Positions 1-5,842 of a stretch of 16,227 nucleotides of DNA are shown one piece after another (position 1 is the first letter of the stretch; the number at the start of each line of letters is the position of its first letter). The notes below the pieces were generated by a model, which did not search any database, was not told the DNA's origin, and worked only from the letters and a program-made list of their open reading frames with translations. The stretch lies in contig NZ_CALKTL010000102.1 in the NCBI RefSeq assembly GCF_937997405.1, forward strand, positions 1-16,227, given 5' to 3'. Source of the stretch: an uncultured Campylobacter sp. Lineage in GTDB: Bacteria > Campylobacterota > Campylobacteria > Campylobacterales > Campylobacteraceae. A program made the translations under genes and the position numbers.

Positions 1-65
1 GGTTTTATAGGCGATTGAGGTACGTGAGTGTAAGGGCGTCCTCCGCGCTCTTTTTATGGCCGCAC

Positions 66-398
66 CTATTTTTTACGTGGTAATTTAGATAGAATTTCTG
101 AATCAGGATACAATTTTTTCAAAAATTCTATCTCTTCTTGATCTAGCTCATCTAAAACCTCTTCTGTCGGTCTTTCGCTTAAAATTTTTCCATAAACCAA
201 ACTCAGCCTTTTATATGCGCGCGGGTTGCCGTTCTTTTCAAATTGCCTTATTATAGCAATTCTACACTCTTTTGTTATTTCAGAATTGCCCATAAAAAGA
301 TCTTTTATATCGCAAGAGGCGCTTTGCTCTTTATATAGATAAAATATCCACGCAAATAATATTATAGCGGCGGCAATAAAGTAAATTTTATTTTTCAT
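66..398 (-). CDS. Small membrane-anchored protein of unknown function (paralogue of 407-811)
   Basis: I do not recognise this 110-residue protein. Residues about 4-22 form one hydrophobic helix after a Lys-rich start, so it is probably anchored in the inner membrane with the rest in the periplasm, or exported. The soluble part has two cysteines (C29, C45), a CDI motif, a GNxxAxxRL motif (about 57-65) and an acidic ELDQEE stretch (about 84-89). The same landmarks in the same order occur in the upstream gene at 407-811, so the two are tandem paralogues. The two cysteines, at similar spacing in both, may form a disulfide. An AAGAGA ribosome binding site just upstream overlaps the stop of the other gene, and the spacing is 8 nt, so they are probably co-transcribed. 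Base composition is clearly more AT-rich than the housekeeping genes nearby, which hints at transfer. Function unknown. Confidence 0.7.
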   Translation of the reverse strand: MKNKIYFIAAAIILFAWIFYLYKEQSASCDIKDLFMGNSEITKECRIAIIRQFEKNGNPRAYKRLSLVYGKILSERPTEEVLDELDQEEIEFLKKLYPDSEILSKLPRKK

Positions 399-406
399 GA
401 AATCTC

Positions 407-811
407 TTATTCTTTTGGCTTCCTATCTACGTCATATAGATGCATGACTTCATCCATGTTAATCTCTTTTTCCTTTCCGATCCGCTCGGTACATAATGTG
501 AAATTTCCCTCTTTCAAAACGCACTTTTTTAATAAACCAACTATAAAGTCGTTATTTGTGCATAGATCTAAATTTCCAGAATGAAATTTTTTAATAAAAT
601 TTAGTTCCTCTTTATCTAATTCTTGCTGCGTTTTTTGATCTATACAATATCTATCTAAAAAATAAGATTCATAAAAATAGAAAAGTCGCCTATGCGCCCC
701 ACTGTTGCCATTATTAGCCCGTCGTATCAATTTTAATCTGCATTTTTGCTCCATACGATTGTAGTTTCGCCTCAACATATCGTTAATATCACAAGGCGAA
801 AAACTTAGCAC
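407..811 (-). CDS. Small protein of unknown function, 5' end uncertain (paralogue of 66-398)
   Basis: This frame, unrecognised, encodes 134 residues from a GTG at 811. Its first 70 or so residues match the neighbouring gene: CDIxD near the start, a second Cys, LIRxxxNGNxxAxxRL, then ELDxEExxFIKKF. The paralogue begins with a membrane helix. Here the matching hydrophobic stretch (reading roughly ISIFLCIYIVLSV) lies in frame upstream of the GTG, between 812 and 850, but has no ATG, GTG or TTG; a TAA stop at 851-853 and then the tRNA-Lys gene end the frame. Either the start is a rare ATT or ATA codon, or the original start was lost next to the tRNA and the gene is decaying. The C-terminal 45 residues have no counterpart in the paralogue. 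No clear promoter is visible, so transcription may come from the tRNA operon. Confidence 0.55.
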   Translation of the reverse strand: MLSFSPCDINDMLRRNYNRMEQKCRLKLIRRANNGNSGAHRRLFYFYESYFLDRYCIDQKTQQELDKEELNFIKKFHSGNLDLCTNNDFIVGLLKKCVLKEGNFTLCTERIGKEKEINMDEVMHLYDVDRKPKE

Positions 812-863
812 CGAAAGAACAATATAAATACAAAGAAATATACTAATTATTTAGTGATAAAAG

Positions 864-939
864 TGGTGTCCTGCGTTGGATTCGAACCAACGACCCCCTC
901 ATTAAAAGTGAGATGCTCTACCTACTGAGCTAGCAAGAC
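864..939 (-). tRNA. tRNA-Lys (TTT)
   Basis: Folds as a 76-nt cloverleaf on the minus strand. The acceptor stem is GTCTTGC with GCAGGAC, the discriminator is A, and CCA is encoded at 864-866. The anticodon loop is CTTTTAA, giving anticodon TTT. The T arm is regular. It is the last of three tRNA genes read from one promoter. Confidence 0.95.
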
Positions 940-950
940 ATCGTAAGAAG

Positions 951-1027
951 TGGCGCGACGAATGGGGCTCGAACCCACGACCTCCGCCGTGACAGGGCGG
1001 CATTCTAACCAGCTGAACTACCGTCGC
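951..1027 (-). tRNA. tRNA-Asp (GTC)
   Basis: 77-nt cloverleaf on the minus strand. The acceptor stem is GCGACGG with TCGTCGC, the discriminator is G, and CCA is encoded. The anticodon stem CCGCC/GGCGG encloses CTGTCAC, anticodon GTC. Only 11 nt separate it from tRNA-Lys. Confidence 0.96.
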
Positions 1028-1038
1028 ACCAAAAATCA

Positions 1039-1083
1039 CACTTGCGGTACAAGTGCTAAAGAAGTATGAAATCCAAGGATTTC
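1039..1083 (-). other. Two short hairpins in the tRNA-Val/tRNA-Asp spacer
   Basis: The 60-nt spacer holds two perfect inverted repeats: CACTTG/CAAGTG with a 5-nt loop (1039-1055) and GAAATCC/GGATTTC with a 2-nt loop (1068-1083). They may serve precursor processing. Neither is followed by a T run in the direction of transcription, so they are not terminators. Confidence 0.4.
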
Positions 1084-1087
1084 AAAA

Positions 1088-1163
1088 TGGTGGTCGCTGT
1101 AGGGATCGAACCTGCGACATCCACCTTGTAAGGGTGGCGCTCTACCAGCTGAGCTAAGCGACC
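1088..1163 (-). tRNA. tRNA-Val (TAC)
   Basis: 76-nt cloverleaf on the minus strand. The acceptor stem is GGTCGCT with AGCGACC, the discriminator is A, and CCA is encoded. The anticodon stem CCACC/GGTGG encloses CTTACAA, anticodon TAC. It is the first gene of the Val-Asp-Lys cluster. Confidence 0.96.
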
Positions 1164-1187
1164 GTTTGGGTTTAAAAAAGAAATGTG

Positions 1188-1193
1188 ATTATA
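1188..1193 (-). promoter_or_regulatory. -10 box of the tRNA operon promoter
   Basis: A perfect TATAAT on the minus strand lies 24 nt before the 5' end of tRNA-Val in an AT-rich stretch. No strong -35 box is seen, which is normal for Campylobacter sigma-70 promoters. Confidence 0.65.
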
Positions 1194-1247
1194 TATCTAA
1201 TACGATTAATTTTCACTTAAACAATGATGAAAAGACTGAAATTGTGC

Positions 1248-1253
1248 TATACT
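1248..1253 (+). promoter_or_regulatory. -10 box upstream of the transglycosylase gene
   Basis: TATACT preceded by TGTGC (an extended -10 look) lies 38 nt before the ATG at 1292. It is divergent from the tRNA promoter 55 nt away. Confidence 0.45.
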
Positions 1254-1291
1254 TGCGACATAAAATTTTATCAAAGGCTCGGTAAATTTAG

Positions 1292-1879
1292 ATGAAAAAG
1301 TTGGTTTTCGCCCTGTTTTTGGCGCTTCAAGCCCCCGCTTACTCGCCGAACGAGATCGTAAACGCCATCGTCGCAGTAGCGCAAAACGAAGGGGTAAAGC
1401 CTGAAATTTTATACACCATCGTCAAAATCGAAAGCGACTTCGAGCCCTACACGATCTCCTTTTTGACAAACAAAGCAAACGCCGATTATTTTGCAAGCCT
1501 GCGCAATCAAAATGTCCGCATCAAAACGAGCAACTACAGCCTAAATTCCAGCAAATGGGTCGTTACGATCATACCGGCAAACGAAATCTACGCCGTGCAG
1601 ATCGCCAAGTACCTGTATGAGGACGGCTTTAGCATCGACGTAGGGCTCGGGCAGCTAAACGCCGTAAATTTCAGCCAAAATGAGATAGATTATATATTCA
1701 ACCCTATGTACAACCTCACCAAATGCGCCAAAATCCTACGCAAATGCTGGAACGCTAAAGACAAAAATATCAAAGACACGATCGAGTGCTACAACTACGG
1801 CATGCGCAAACGCTACTCAAACCCCTACTACAAGCGCTTTTACGAGCATTACGAGAAATTTTTCGGCAAGCCCTATTAA
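1292..1879 (+). CDS. Periplasmic lytic transglycosylase (SLT domain)
   Basis: The 195-residue protein starts with a signal peptide (about 1-17, Lys-Lys then a hydrophobic core). The rest has the landmarks of the SLT/goose-lysozyme-like fold of lytic transglycosylases. These cleave the MurNAc-GlcNAc bond of peptidoglycan to leave 1,6-anhydro ends. The catalytic glutamate is E47 in IVKIESDF, followed by DVGLGQLN (116-123) and the NYG motif (168-170). Between E47 and GLGQLN there is an unusual insertion of about 60 residues with a VVTIIPAN stretch, also seen in VirB1-like members. The protein is small and single-domain, so it may make local holes for an envelope machine rather than do general recycling. 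No such machine is encoded nearby. It lies 51 nt before kdsA on the same strand, and both could be co-transcribed from the promoter at 1248. Confidence 0.85.
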   Translation: MKKLVFALFLALQAPAYSPNEIVNAIVAVAQNEGVKPEILYTIVKIESDFEPYTISFLTNKANADYFASLRNQNVRIKTSNYSLNSSKWVVTIIPANEIYAVQIAKYLYEDGFSIDVGLGQLNAVNFSQNEIDYIFNPMYNLTKCAKILRKCWNAKDKNIKDTIECYNYGMRKRYSNPYYKRFYEHYEKFFGKPY

Positions 1880-1930
1880 GAGTTAGTAAAATTTCGCTAA
1901 AATCGCGCAAATTTTAAAAAAGGATATTTC

Positions 1931-3091
1931 ATGATACTGATCGCAGGACCCTGCGTGATCGAAAGTCGCGAGCTAATAATGAAAGTCGCGGAAAGTTTAC
2001 GCAAATTTAATGAAATGAGCGGGGTGGAATTTTACTTCAAAAGCAGCTTCGATAAAGCCAACCGCACTAGCATCTCAAGCTTCCGCGGCCCGGGGCTTGA
2101 GCGCGGCTGCGAAATTTTAACCGAGGTAAAGGAAAAATTCGGCTATAAAATTTTAACCGACATCCACGAGAGCTACCAGGCGGAGCCCGTCGCGCGCGTC
2201 GCCGACGTGCTGCAAATACCCGCGTTTTTGTGCCGCCAAACCGACCTGCTCGTCGCCGCAGCCAGCACGCAAGCGGTAGTAAACATCAAAAAAGGTCAGT
2301 TTTTATCGCCGCAGGCGATGAAACACAGCGTCGAAAAGGTGCTGCAAACCCGCGGTGCGCGGGCTTATACCCCGCAAAGCGGCGCGGCATCTAGCGATAC
2401 AAAGGCCGCTCAAAACAGCGCCTGCTCCGGCGATACCGAAATTTGCGGCGTGCAAAGCGGCGCTCAAAGTAATACAGATAGCGGATCTTCGGTACTAGGC
2501 GTGCAAAATTCTTGCGGTGCACAATCGGGCACACAAAATTTTATTCATACTTGCGGCGCTGGAAGCGGTGCCGAAAGTACCGCTAAAGGTACGGCGACGC
2601 CTTGTGCCTCACAAAGCGATAACAAAAGCGAAACGCAAAGCACCTTGCAACCAAACTTCTCTCATACTTGCAACGCGCAAGACGGCTCGATAAGTGCCGC
2701 ACAAAGCGAAGCGCAACCAAGCGGCGAAGGCATGCACGATCTGGCGCGCCGCTACGGCGTTTGGCTCACCGAGCGCGGCAGCACATTCGGCTACGGAAAT
2801 TTGATCGTCGATATGCGCTCGCTGCCGATAATGCGGGAGTTTGCGCCGGTCATTTTCGACGCAACGCACAGCGTGCAGATGCCTAGCATCGGCGCTACGA
2901 GCGGCGGCGACTCGCGTTTCGTGCCGTATCTTGCGCGAGCGGCGGCGGCCGTGGGCGTGGACGGCTTTTTTTACGAAACGCACCCTGATCCCGCCCACGC
3001 GCTTTCGGATGGACCGAATATGCTAAATCTGCAGCAGCTAGAGCGCGTCGTAGCGCAGACGCTTGCGATTCAAAAAGCGCTCGGATTTTAG
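1931..3091 (+). CDS. kdsA: KDO-8-phosphate synthase with a large internal insertion
   Basis: 3-deoxy-D-manno-octulosonate-8-phosphate synthase condenses phosphoenolpyruvate with arabinose-5-phosphate in the cytoplasm, giving the KDO precursor of lipid A core. Recognisable blocks are AGPCVIES (5-12), YFKSSFDKANRTS (35-47), LQIPAFLCRQTDLL (94-107), NIKKGQF (118-124), LTERGSTFGYGN (279-290), DATHSVQMP (310-318) and DGPNM (360-364). C8 in AGPC, H313, E349 and D360 are the expected ligands of the metal-dependent class. The usual length is about 270 residues, but this frame has 386. The excess is one low-complexity block (about 143-265) between VLQTRG and the helix leading to LTERG, where the remembered C. 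jejuni enzyme goes straight on. The block stays in frame and all catalytic motifs are intact, so the enzyme is probably active. The start follows an AAAGGAT ribosome binding site. Confidence 0.93.
   Translation: MILIAGPCVIESRELIMKVAESLRKFNEMSGVEFYFKSSFDKANRTSISSFRGPGLERGCEILTEVKEKFGYKILTDIHESYQAEPVARVADVLQIPAFLCRQTDLLVAAASTQAVVNIKKGQFLSPQAMKHSVEKVLQTRGARAYTPQSGAASSDTKAAQNSACSGDTEICGVQSGAQSNTDSGSSVLGVQNSCGAQSGTQNFIHTCGAGSGAESTAKGTATPCASQSDNKSETQSTLQPNFSHTCNAQDGSISAAQSEAQPSGEGMHDLARRYGVWLTERGSTFGYGNLIVDMRSLPIMREFAPVIFDATHSVQMPSIGATSGGDSRFVPYLARAAAAVGVDGFFYETHPDPAHALSDGPNMLNLQQLERVVAQTLAIQKALGF
2357..2725 (+). repeat. In-frame low-complexity insertion in kdsA
   Basis: About 123 codons (residues 143-265) rich in Ala, Ser, Gly, Gln and Thr split the KdsA barrel between two conserved segments. 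It has loose internal repeats: AQSG-type runs, and a pair NF-x-HTC (around 203-208 and 242-247). It holds six cysteines, mostly followed by Gly, Ser, Ala or Asn. It has no similarity I recognise and no predicted structure. The boundaries are placed by comparison with the normal KdsA sequence from memory and could be off by several codons. Confidence 0.8.
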
Positions 3092-3161
3092 AGCGGGCGG
3101 CTACAAAATTTCAAATTTAGGCTAGCGAGTTTAAATTTTAATTTCGCCCCATTGCGCGCGC

Positions 3162-3296
3162 TATCTGGTTTCACACTTTGCGCTAACAAATTCTATATTC
3201 GCAAGGGCGGGTTTCAACCGCACTGGGTTTTATCGCACGCTAAAATTTCAAACGTATCGCGCGGCTATAAAATTTAGCGTATTTGTAAAATTTTAA
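3162..3296 (+). pseudogene. Possible remnant of a pentapeptide-repeat frame
   Basis: An open plus-strand frame with no good start, ending in TAA at 3294-3296, reads IF-ARAGF-NRTGF-YRTLKF. The Phe codons lie at 3198, 3213 and 3228, exactly 15 bp apart. This resembles the pentapeptide arrays at 7157-7649 and 10006-10779, but it is too short to be more than suggestive. Confidence 0.3.
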
Positions 3297-3558
3297 ACTC
3301 CGCGCGTGCTTCACCAAACTTCGGGAACTTCGATAAATTTACGCAGTATGAGACGATCTCCCAGGGCGTGAGAGAGGCAGTTTCGCGCTGCTAAATTTAA
3401 AATTTTAAAAGTCTAACGCGCAGAATTTAGCTATAAATTTTGCGCTAAATTTCGCAGCCGACAAAGTAAAATTTAATGCAAATTTTACGCGCAAATTCCG
3501 ATCGTCCAATCCGCCGTCGTGCAAACCTTCGCTACACGAAATTTAAGTCCAGATTAAT

Positions 3559-3573
3559 GGGGGGGGATATAAT
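3559..3573 (+). promoter_or_regulatory. Promoter with a G8 tract next to its -10 box
   Basis: A TATAAT at 3568-3573 lies 30 nt before the ATG at 3604. Immediately before it, in the -35/-10 spacer, is a run of eight G (3559-3566). Homopolymeric G tracts of this length are the classic slippage-prone phase-variation sites of Campylobacter. A change in tract length here would alter promoter spacing rather than a reading frame. Confidence 0.6.
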
Positions 3574-3603
3574 TCAAGTCTCAAATTCTTTTAAAGGATA
3601 TTT

Positions 3604-4041
3604 ATGGGTTACGTAGAGTCTAACCTTCTGAATGGCGAAAATGTAATTGCTAAAGCCAAAATTCACCGGGCAGTTTTCATCTCCGCTATCATCATATTAA
3701 CTCCCGCGATAGTTGGAATCATAAATAAAGACGATAGACTTTCATTCATATGCTTTGGCGGTTTTATAGCGGCGCTAATTCACGGGTTTATTGTTTTAAA
3801 GACAAACGAGCTCGCTATCACAAATCAGCGTATAATCGGCAAAAAGGGTCTTATTAGCCGTGAAACGGTGGAGCTAAAATATGAAAAAATCGAAAGCATA
3901 TCCGTAATGCAGAGTATCTTGGGACGAATTTTAAAATTCGGCACCATAGTGGTGCGAGGCACCGGCGTTACGGCGGTTAGCTTCCAATTTATCGCTAATC
4001 CCGTAGCGTTTAAAAACAAGGCGATGGAAAAGATAGGCTAA
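3604..4041 (+). CDS. Membrane protein with bacterial PH domain (bPH2/DUF304 type)
   Basis: The 145-residue protein has two hydrophobic helices near the N-terminus (about 23-40 and 47-65). A cytoplasmic domain follows with the typical signature NELAITNQRIIGKKG (68-82), a Glu/Lys-rich strand, KIESISVMQSILGRIL (95-110) and GTIVVRGTG (113-121). This layout matches short single-domain bPH2 (formerly DUF304) proteins of the YdbS/YdbT kind, whose exact role is not known. The start follows AAAGGAT at good spacing, the same ribosome binding site as for kdsA. It appears to be a single-gene transcript from the G8-tract promoter, so its expression may switch on and off in the population. No partner gene is visible beside it. 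Confidence 0.8.
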   Translation: MGYVESNLLNGENVIAKAKIHRAVFISAIIILTPAIVGIINKDDRLSFICFGGFIAALIHGFIVLKTNELAITNQRIIGKKGLISRETVELKYEKIESISVMQSILGRILKFGTIVVRGTGVTAVSFQFIANPVAFKNKAMEKIG

Positions 4042-4110
4042 TCTCCGTCTTGTATATAAAATTTCAGCCAAATCATAAAATTTTACATCCCAAATTTATC
4101 TCAAAAATAA

Positions 4111-4147
4111 GTGCGATTGACTAAAATTAAAATTACATCCATCGCAC
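4111..4147 (+). terminator. Hairpin after the PH-domain gene (weak terminator candidate)
   Basis: GTGCGAT (4111-4117) pairs with ATCGCAC (4141-4147) across a 23-nt loop, followed by an AT-rich CTTTAAATTTTAAT. The stem is perfect but the loop is long and the T run is interrupted. It lies about 70 nt past the stop codon. Confidence 0.3.
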
Positions 4148-4273
4148 CTTTAAATTTTAATCTAAATAACGTAGCCCGATAAACACTGTGTCGTTTTTTA
4201 AAATTCCAAAAAATTTTACCGTCATATTAAGACACCACATTTAGTATTTTATCTAAAATTTTGTTTTTGTCGC

Positions 4274-4279
4274 TATAAT
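4274..4279 (+). promoter_or_regulatory. -10 box of the tRNA-Glu gene
   Basis: A perfect TATAAT ends 10 nt before the first base of the tRNA, after a T-rich stretch. The spacing suits transcription starting almost at the tRNA 5' end. Confidence 0.65.
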
Positions 4280-4289
4280 GCGGCTTCTT

Positions 4290-4366
4290 GACCTTTTCGT
4301 CTAGTGGCTCAGGACGTTGCATTCTCAGTGCGAAAACGCGTGGTTCAAATCCCGCAAGGGTCGCCA
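4290..4366 (+). tRNA. tRNA-Glu (CTC), with a bulge in the T stem
   Basis: The sequence aligns along its length with the bacterial tRNA-Glu pattern. The acceptor stem is GACCTTT with AAGGGTC, the discriminator is G, CCA is encoded, and the D arm reads GTCTAG...CAGGAC. The anticodon stem TTGCA/TGCGA encloses TTCTCAG, anticodon CTC. The T stem only pairs if T4341 is looped out: GCG-(T)-GG with CCCGC, around a normal TTCAAAT loop. The gene is therefore one base longer than usual (77 nt). It has its own promoter. It may be a minor second Glu isoacceptor for GAG codons or a decaying copy. Confidence 0.8.
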
Positions 4367-4368
4367 TT

Positions 4369-4481
4369 ATGGACTTATACAAGCCTCATGATTTTAAACG
4401 ATAAATTTATCTATGATTTTATCATGGACTTTCATACAGCCCGTCAGATTTTAAATAATAAATTTTATCTGCGATTTTATC
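4369..4481. repeat. Imperfect tandem duplication of the nikO 3' end
   Basis: Unit A (4369-4423) and unit B (4424-4481) are consecutive. Both begin ATGGACTT, continue through an ATACA.GCC.-TCA.GATTTTAAA core and end in GATTTTATC, with scattered substitutions and small indels. Unit B contains the last 19 or so codons and the stop of nikO (minus strand). Unit A is a diverged extra copy beyond the stop, wedged between nikO and tRNA-Glu. Confidence 0.75.
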
Positions 4482-5198
4482 GATGAAGCTTTTATCGTGC
4501 GAGACGATGATTTCGCTTACGTCAAGCCCCGCCAAAATCCCCGCCACGCGCTCCTGCATCGCCTCATCAAGCGCCGTCGTAGGCTCGTCCAGTAGCAGTA
4601 TCCTAGGCTCGCATACCAGCGCGCCCGCAAGCGCCACCAGTTTTTTCTCGCCGCCACTTAGATGAAAGGGCACCCGCTCGCGTAGATGTTCGATTCCCAA
4701 GCGTCGCAGCGTCTCCAGCGCCTTGCGCTCGATCTGCTCTTCACCTAAAATTTCAAGCTTTTTTAGATGGTCGTTTTCGCTGCCCTGCCTTAAAATTTCC
4801 GCCTTACGACCAAAAAATTTAGAAAAAATTCCACGCCTTTGCTCCACATTTCGTGCTCGTTTTAACCGCTCATTTTGCGCACGCAGGCTAAATGCGACGT
4901 CCTCAAACACGCTCGCGCACAAAAATTGATCGTCGCTGTTTTGAAATAAAAACCCGATCTCGTGGCGAAATTTTATAAAATCCTCCACACACTCAAGCTT
5001 CTCGCCGAAAAGCTCGATCTCGCCCTCGCCCCATTGCCTTAGGCCGCCTAAAATTTGAAGCAAGCTCGTCTTGCCCTGCCCGTTCGCGCCCAAGATCGCC
5101 ACTTTTTCCTTATGCCCTACGCTCAAATTTACGCCGCGAAAAATTTCTCGCTCGCCGTTTTTAGCGCTTAAATCCAGCGCCTTAAGCGAGCAGCTCAT
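4422..5198 (-). CDS. nikO: Nickel ECF transporter, ATP-binding protein
   Basis: This is the ABC ATPase that powers the nickel uptake complex with NikM, NikL and NikQ at the inner membrane. The 258 residues include Walker A GANGQGKTS (37-45), a Q loop with FQNSDDQ (85-91), the signature LSGGEKK (180-186), Walker B ILLLDEPTTALD (200-211) and the switch His in IVSHD (231-235). QNxDDQ is typical of CbiO/NikO-type ECF ATPases. Between FEDVAFSL and the ETLRRLGIEHL helix there are about 45 extra residues (about 107-152), charged and partly encoded by AAATTT-rich DNA, compared with usual CbiO. The ATG overlaps the nikQ stop by 4 nt. Its 3' end is duplicated beyond the stop. Cobalt rather than nickel cannot be excluded from this gene alone, but the set of five genes favours nickel. 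Confidence 0.9.
   Translation of the reverse strand: MSCSLKALDLSAKNGEREIFRGVNLSVGHKEKVAILGANGQGKTSLLQILGGLRQWGEGEIELFGEKLECVEDFIKFRHEIGFLFQNSDDQFLCASVFEDVAFSLRAQNERLKRARNVEQRRGIFSKFFGRKAEILRQGSENDHLKKLEILGEEQIERKALETLRRLGIEHLRERVPFHLSGGEKKLVALAGALVCEPRILLLDEPTTALDEAMQERVAGILAGLDVSEIIVSHDKSFIDKIADKIYYLKSDGLYESP
4743..4880 (-). repeat. Extra segment inside NikO
   Basis: Residues about 107-152 are an added charged segment (RAQNERLKRARN... to ...LEILGEEQ) between the Q-loop region and the helix before the ABC signature. Two EIL units coded by GAAATTTTA/GAAATTTTAG-type words are visible within it. The limits are estimated against the normal CbiO pattern from memory. Confidence 0.5.
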
Positions 5199-5842
5199 AA
5201 GATCGCTCCGATTTTAATAAATACGCACGCCAGCACGAACGCCAAAAACGAGGCCTCCGAGATGCTCAAGCCCTCGCGACGCTCGTAAAATAGCCTACCG
5301 CAAAACCCTCGCGCGCTCATCACCAGGCTTAAATTTCTTGCTTGCTCAAGCGCCGAAATCGCTAAAATCCCAACTAAATTTGCATAAATTTTATAGGTGA
5401 AAATTCCGCTCGTCCCTACAAATCCGCGCATCCGCAAAAGAGCTTGCAGTCTCGCCAAATCCGAGCGTAAAAAATTTACGAATCGCCCGCAGCAATACAC
5501 CAAAGAGCTTAGCTTTTCGCCGAGACCGAGCCCGTAAAATCCGCGTGCGAAAAAATATTCATCCTTGCCGTAAAATAGCAAAATCGCAAACGCCATTATC
5601 AAATTCGCGCGCAAAAATATCACGCCCGCAAGCTCGTAGTTGCCGACCACGGCGGGGCTTAACGCGCTTAAAATCGCAAAGATATTTAATACCGCAAGCC
5701 TTGTGCAGACCGTGCGCGCAATCGAAATTTTAAGCGCAAAAAGAAGCATCGGCGGGGCAAAAAACGCCGCATAAAGCTGCCCGCTAAGTCCGACGCCGAA
5801 GCTGAAGATAAAAAACGCAAGCAGCGATACGGCGGGGCTCAT
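5195..5842 (-). CDS. nikQ: Nickel ECF transporter, transmembrane coupling protein (EcfT type)
   Basis: This is the EcfT-like scaffold that joins the ATPase NikO to the substrate-binding NikM. It is strongly hydrophobic with several membrane helices. It has two short arginine motifs in the cytoplasmic coupling region, LLRMRGF and VMSARGF, matching the two A-R-G coupling motifs of CbiQ/NikQ that dock on the ATPase. The open frame could start 20 codons earlier (5902), deep inside nikL. I chose the ATG at 5842 because it forms an ATGA overlap with the nikL stop and has AAGAG at normal spacing, giving 215 residues. It overlaps nikO by 4 nt at its end. Confidence 0.88.
   Translation of the reverse strand: MSPAVSLLAFFIFSFGVGLSGQLYAAFFAPPMLLFALKISIARTVCTRLAVLNIFAILSALSPAVVGNYELAGVIFLRANLIMAFAILLFYGKDEYFFARGFYGLGLGEKLSSLVYCCGRFVNFLRSDLARLQALLRMRGFVGTSGIFTYKIYANLVGILAISALEQARNLSLVMSARGFCGRLFYERREGLSISEASFLAFVLACVFIKIGAIL

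Larger units (their letters stand above)
3092..3603 (+). other. 512-bp gene-free spacer rich in AAATTT words
   Basis: No convincing gene is seen between kdsA and the PH-domain gene. The stretch contains many AAATTT/TAAAATTT words and a short plus-strand frame with pentapeptide periodicity (see 3162-3296). Its right end holds the G8-tract promoter of the next gene. No RNA gene or strong terminator was found. Confidence 0.6.

Noticed and set aside
2609..2998. Minus-strand frame of 129 codons in kdsA
   Set aside because: It lies over conserved KdsA codons, is Arg/Ala-rich like other GC shadows, and has no start signal.
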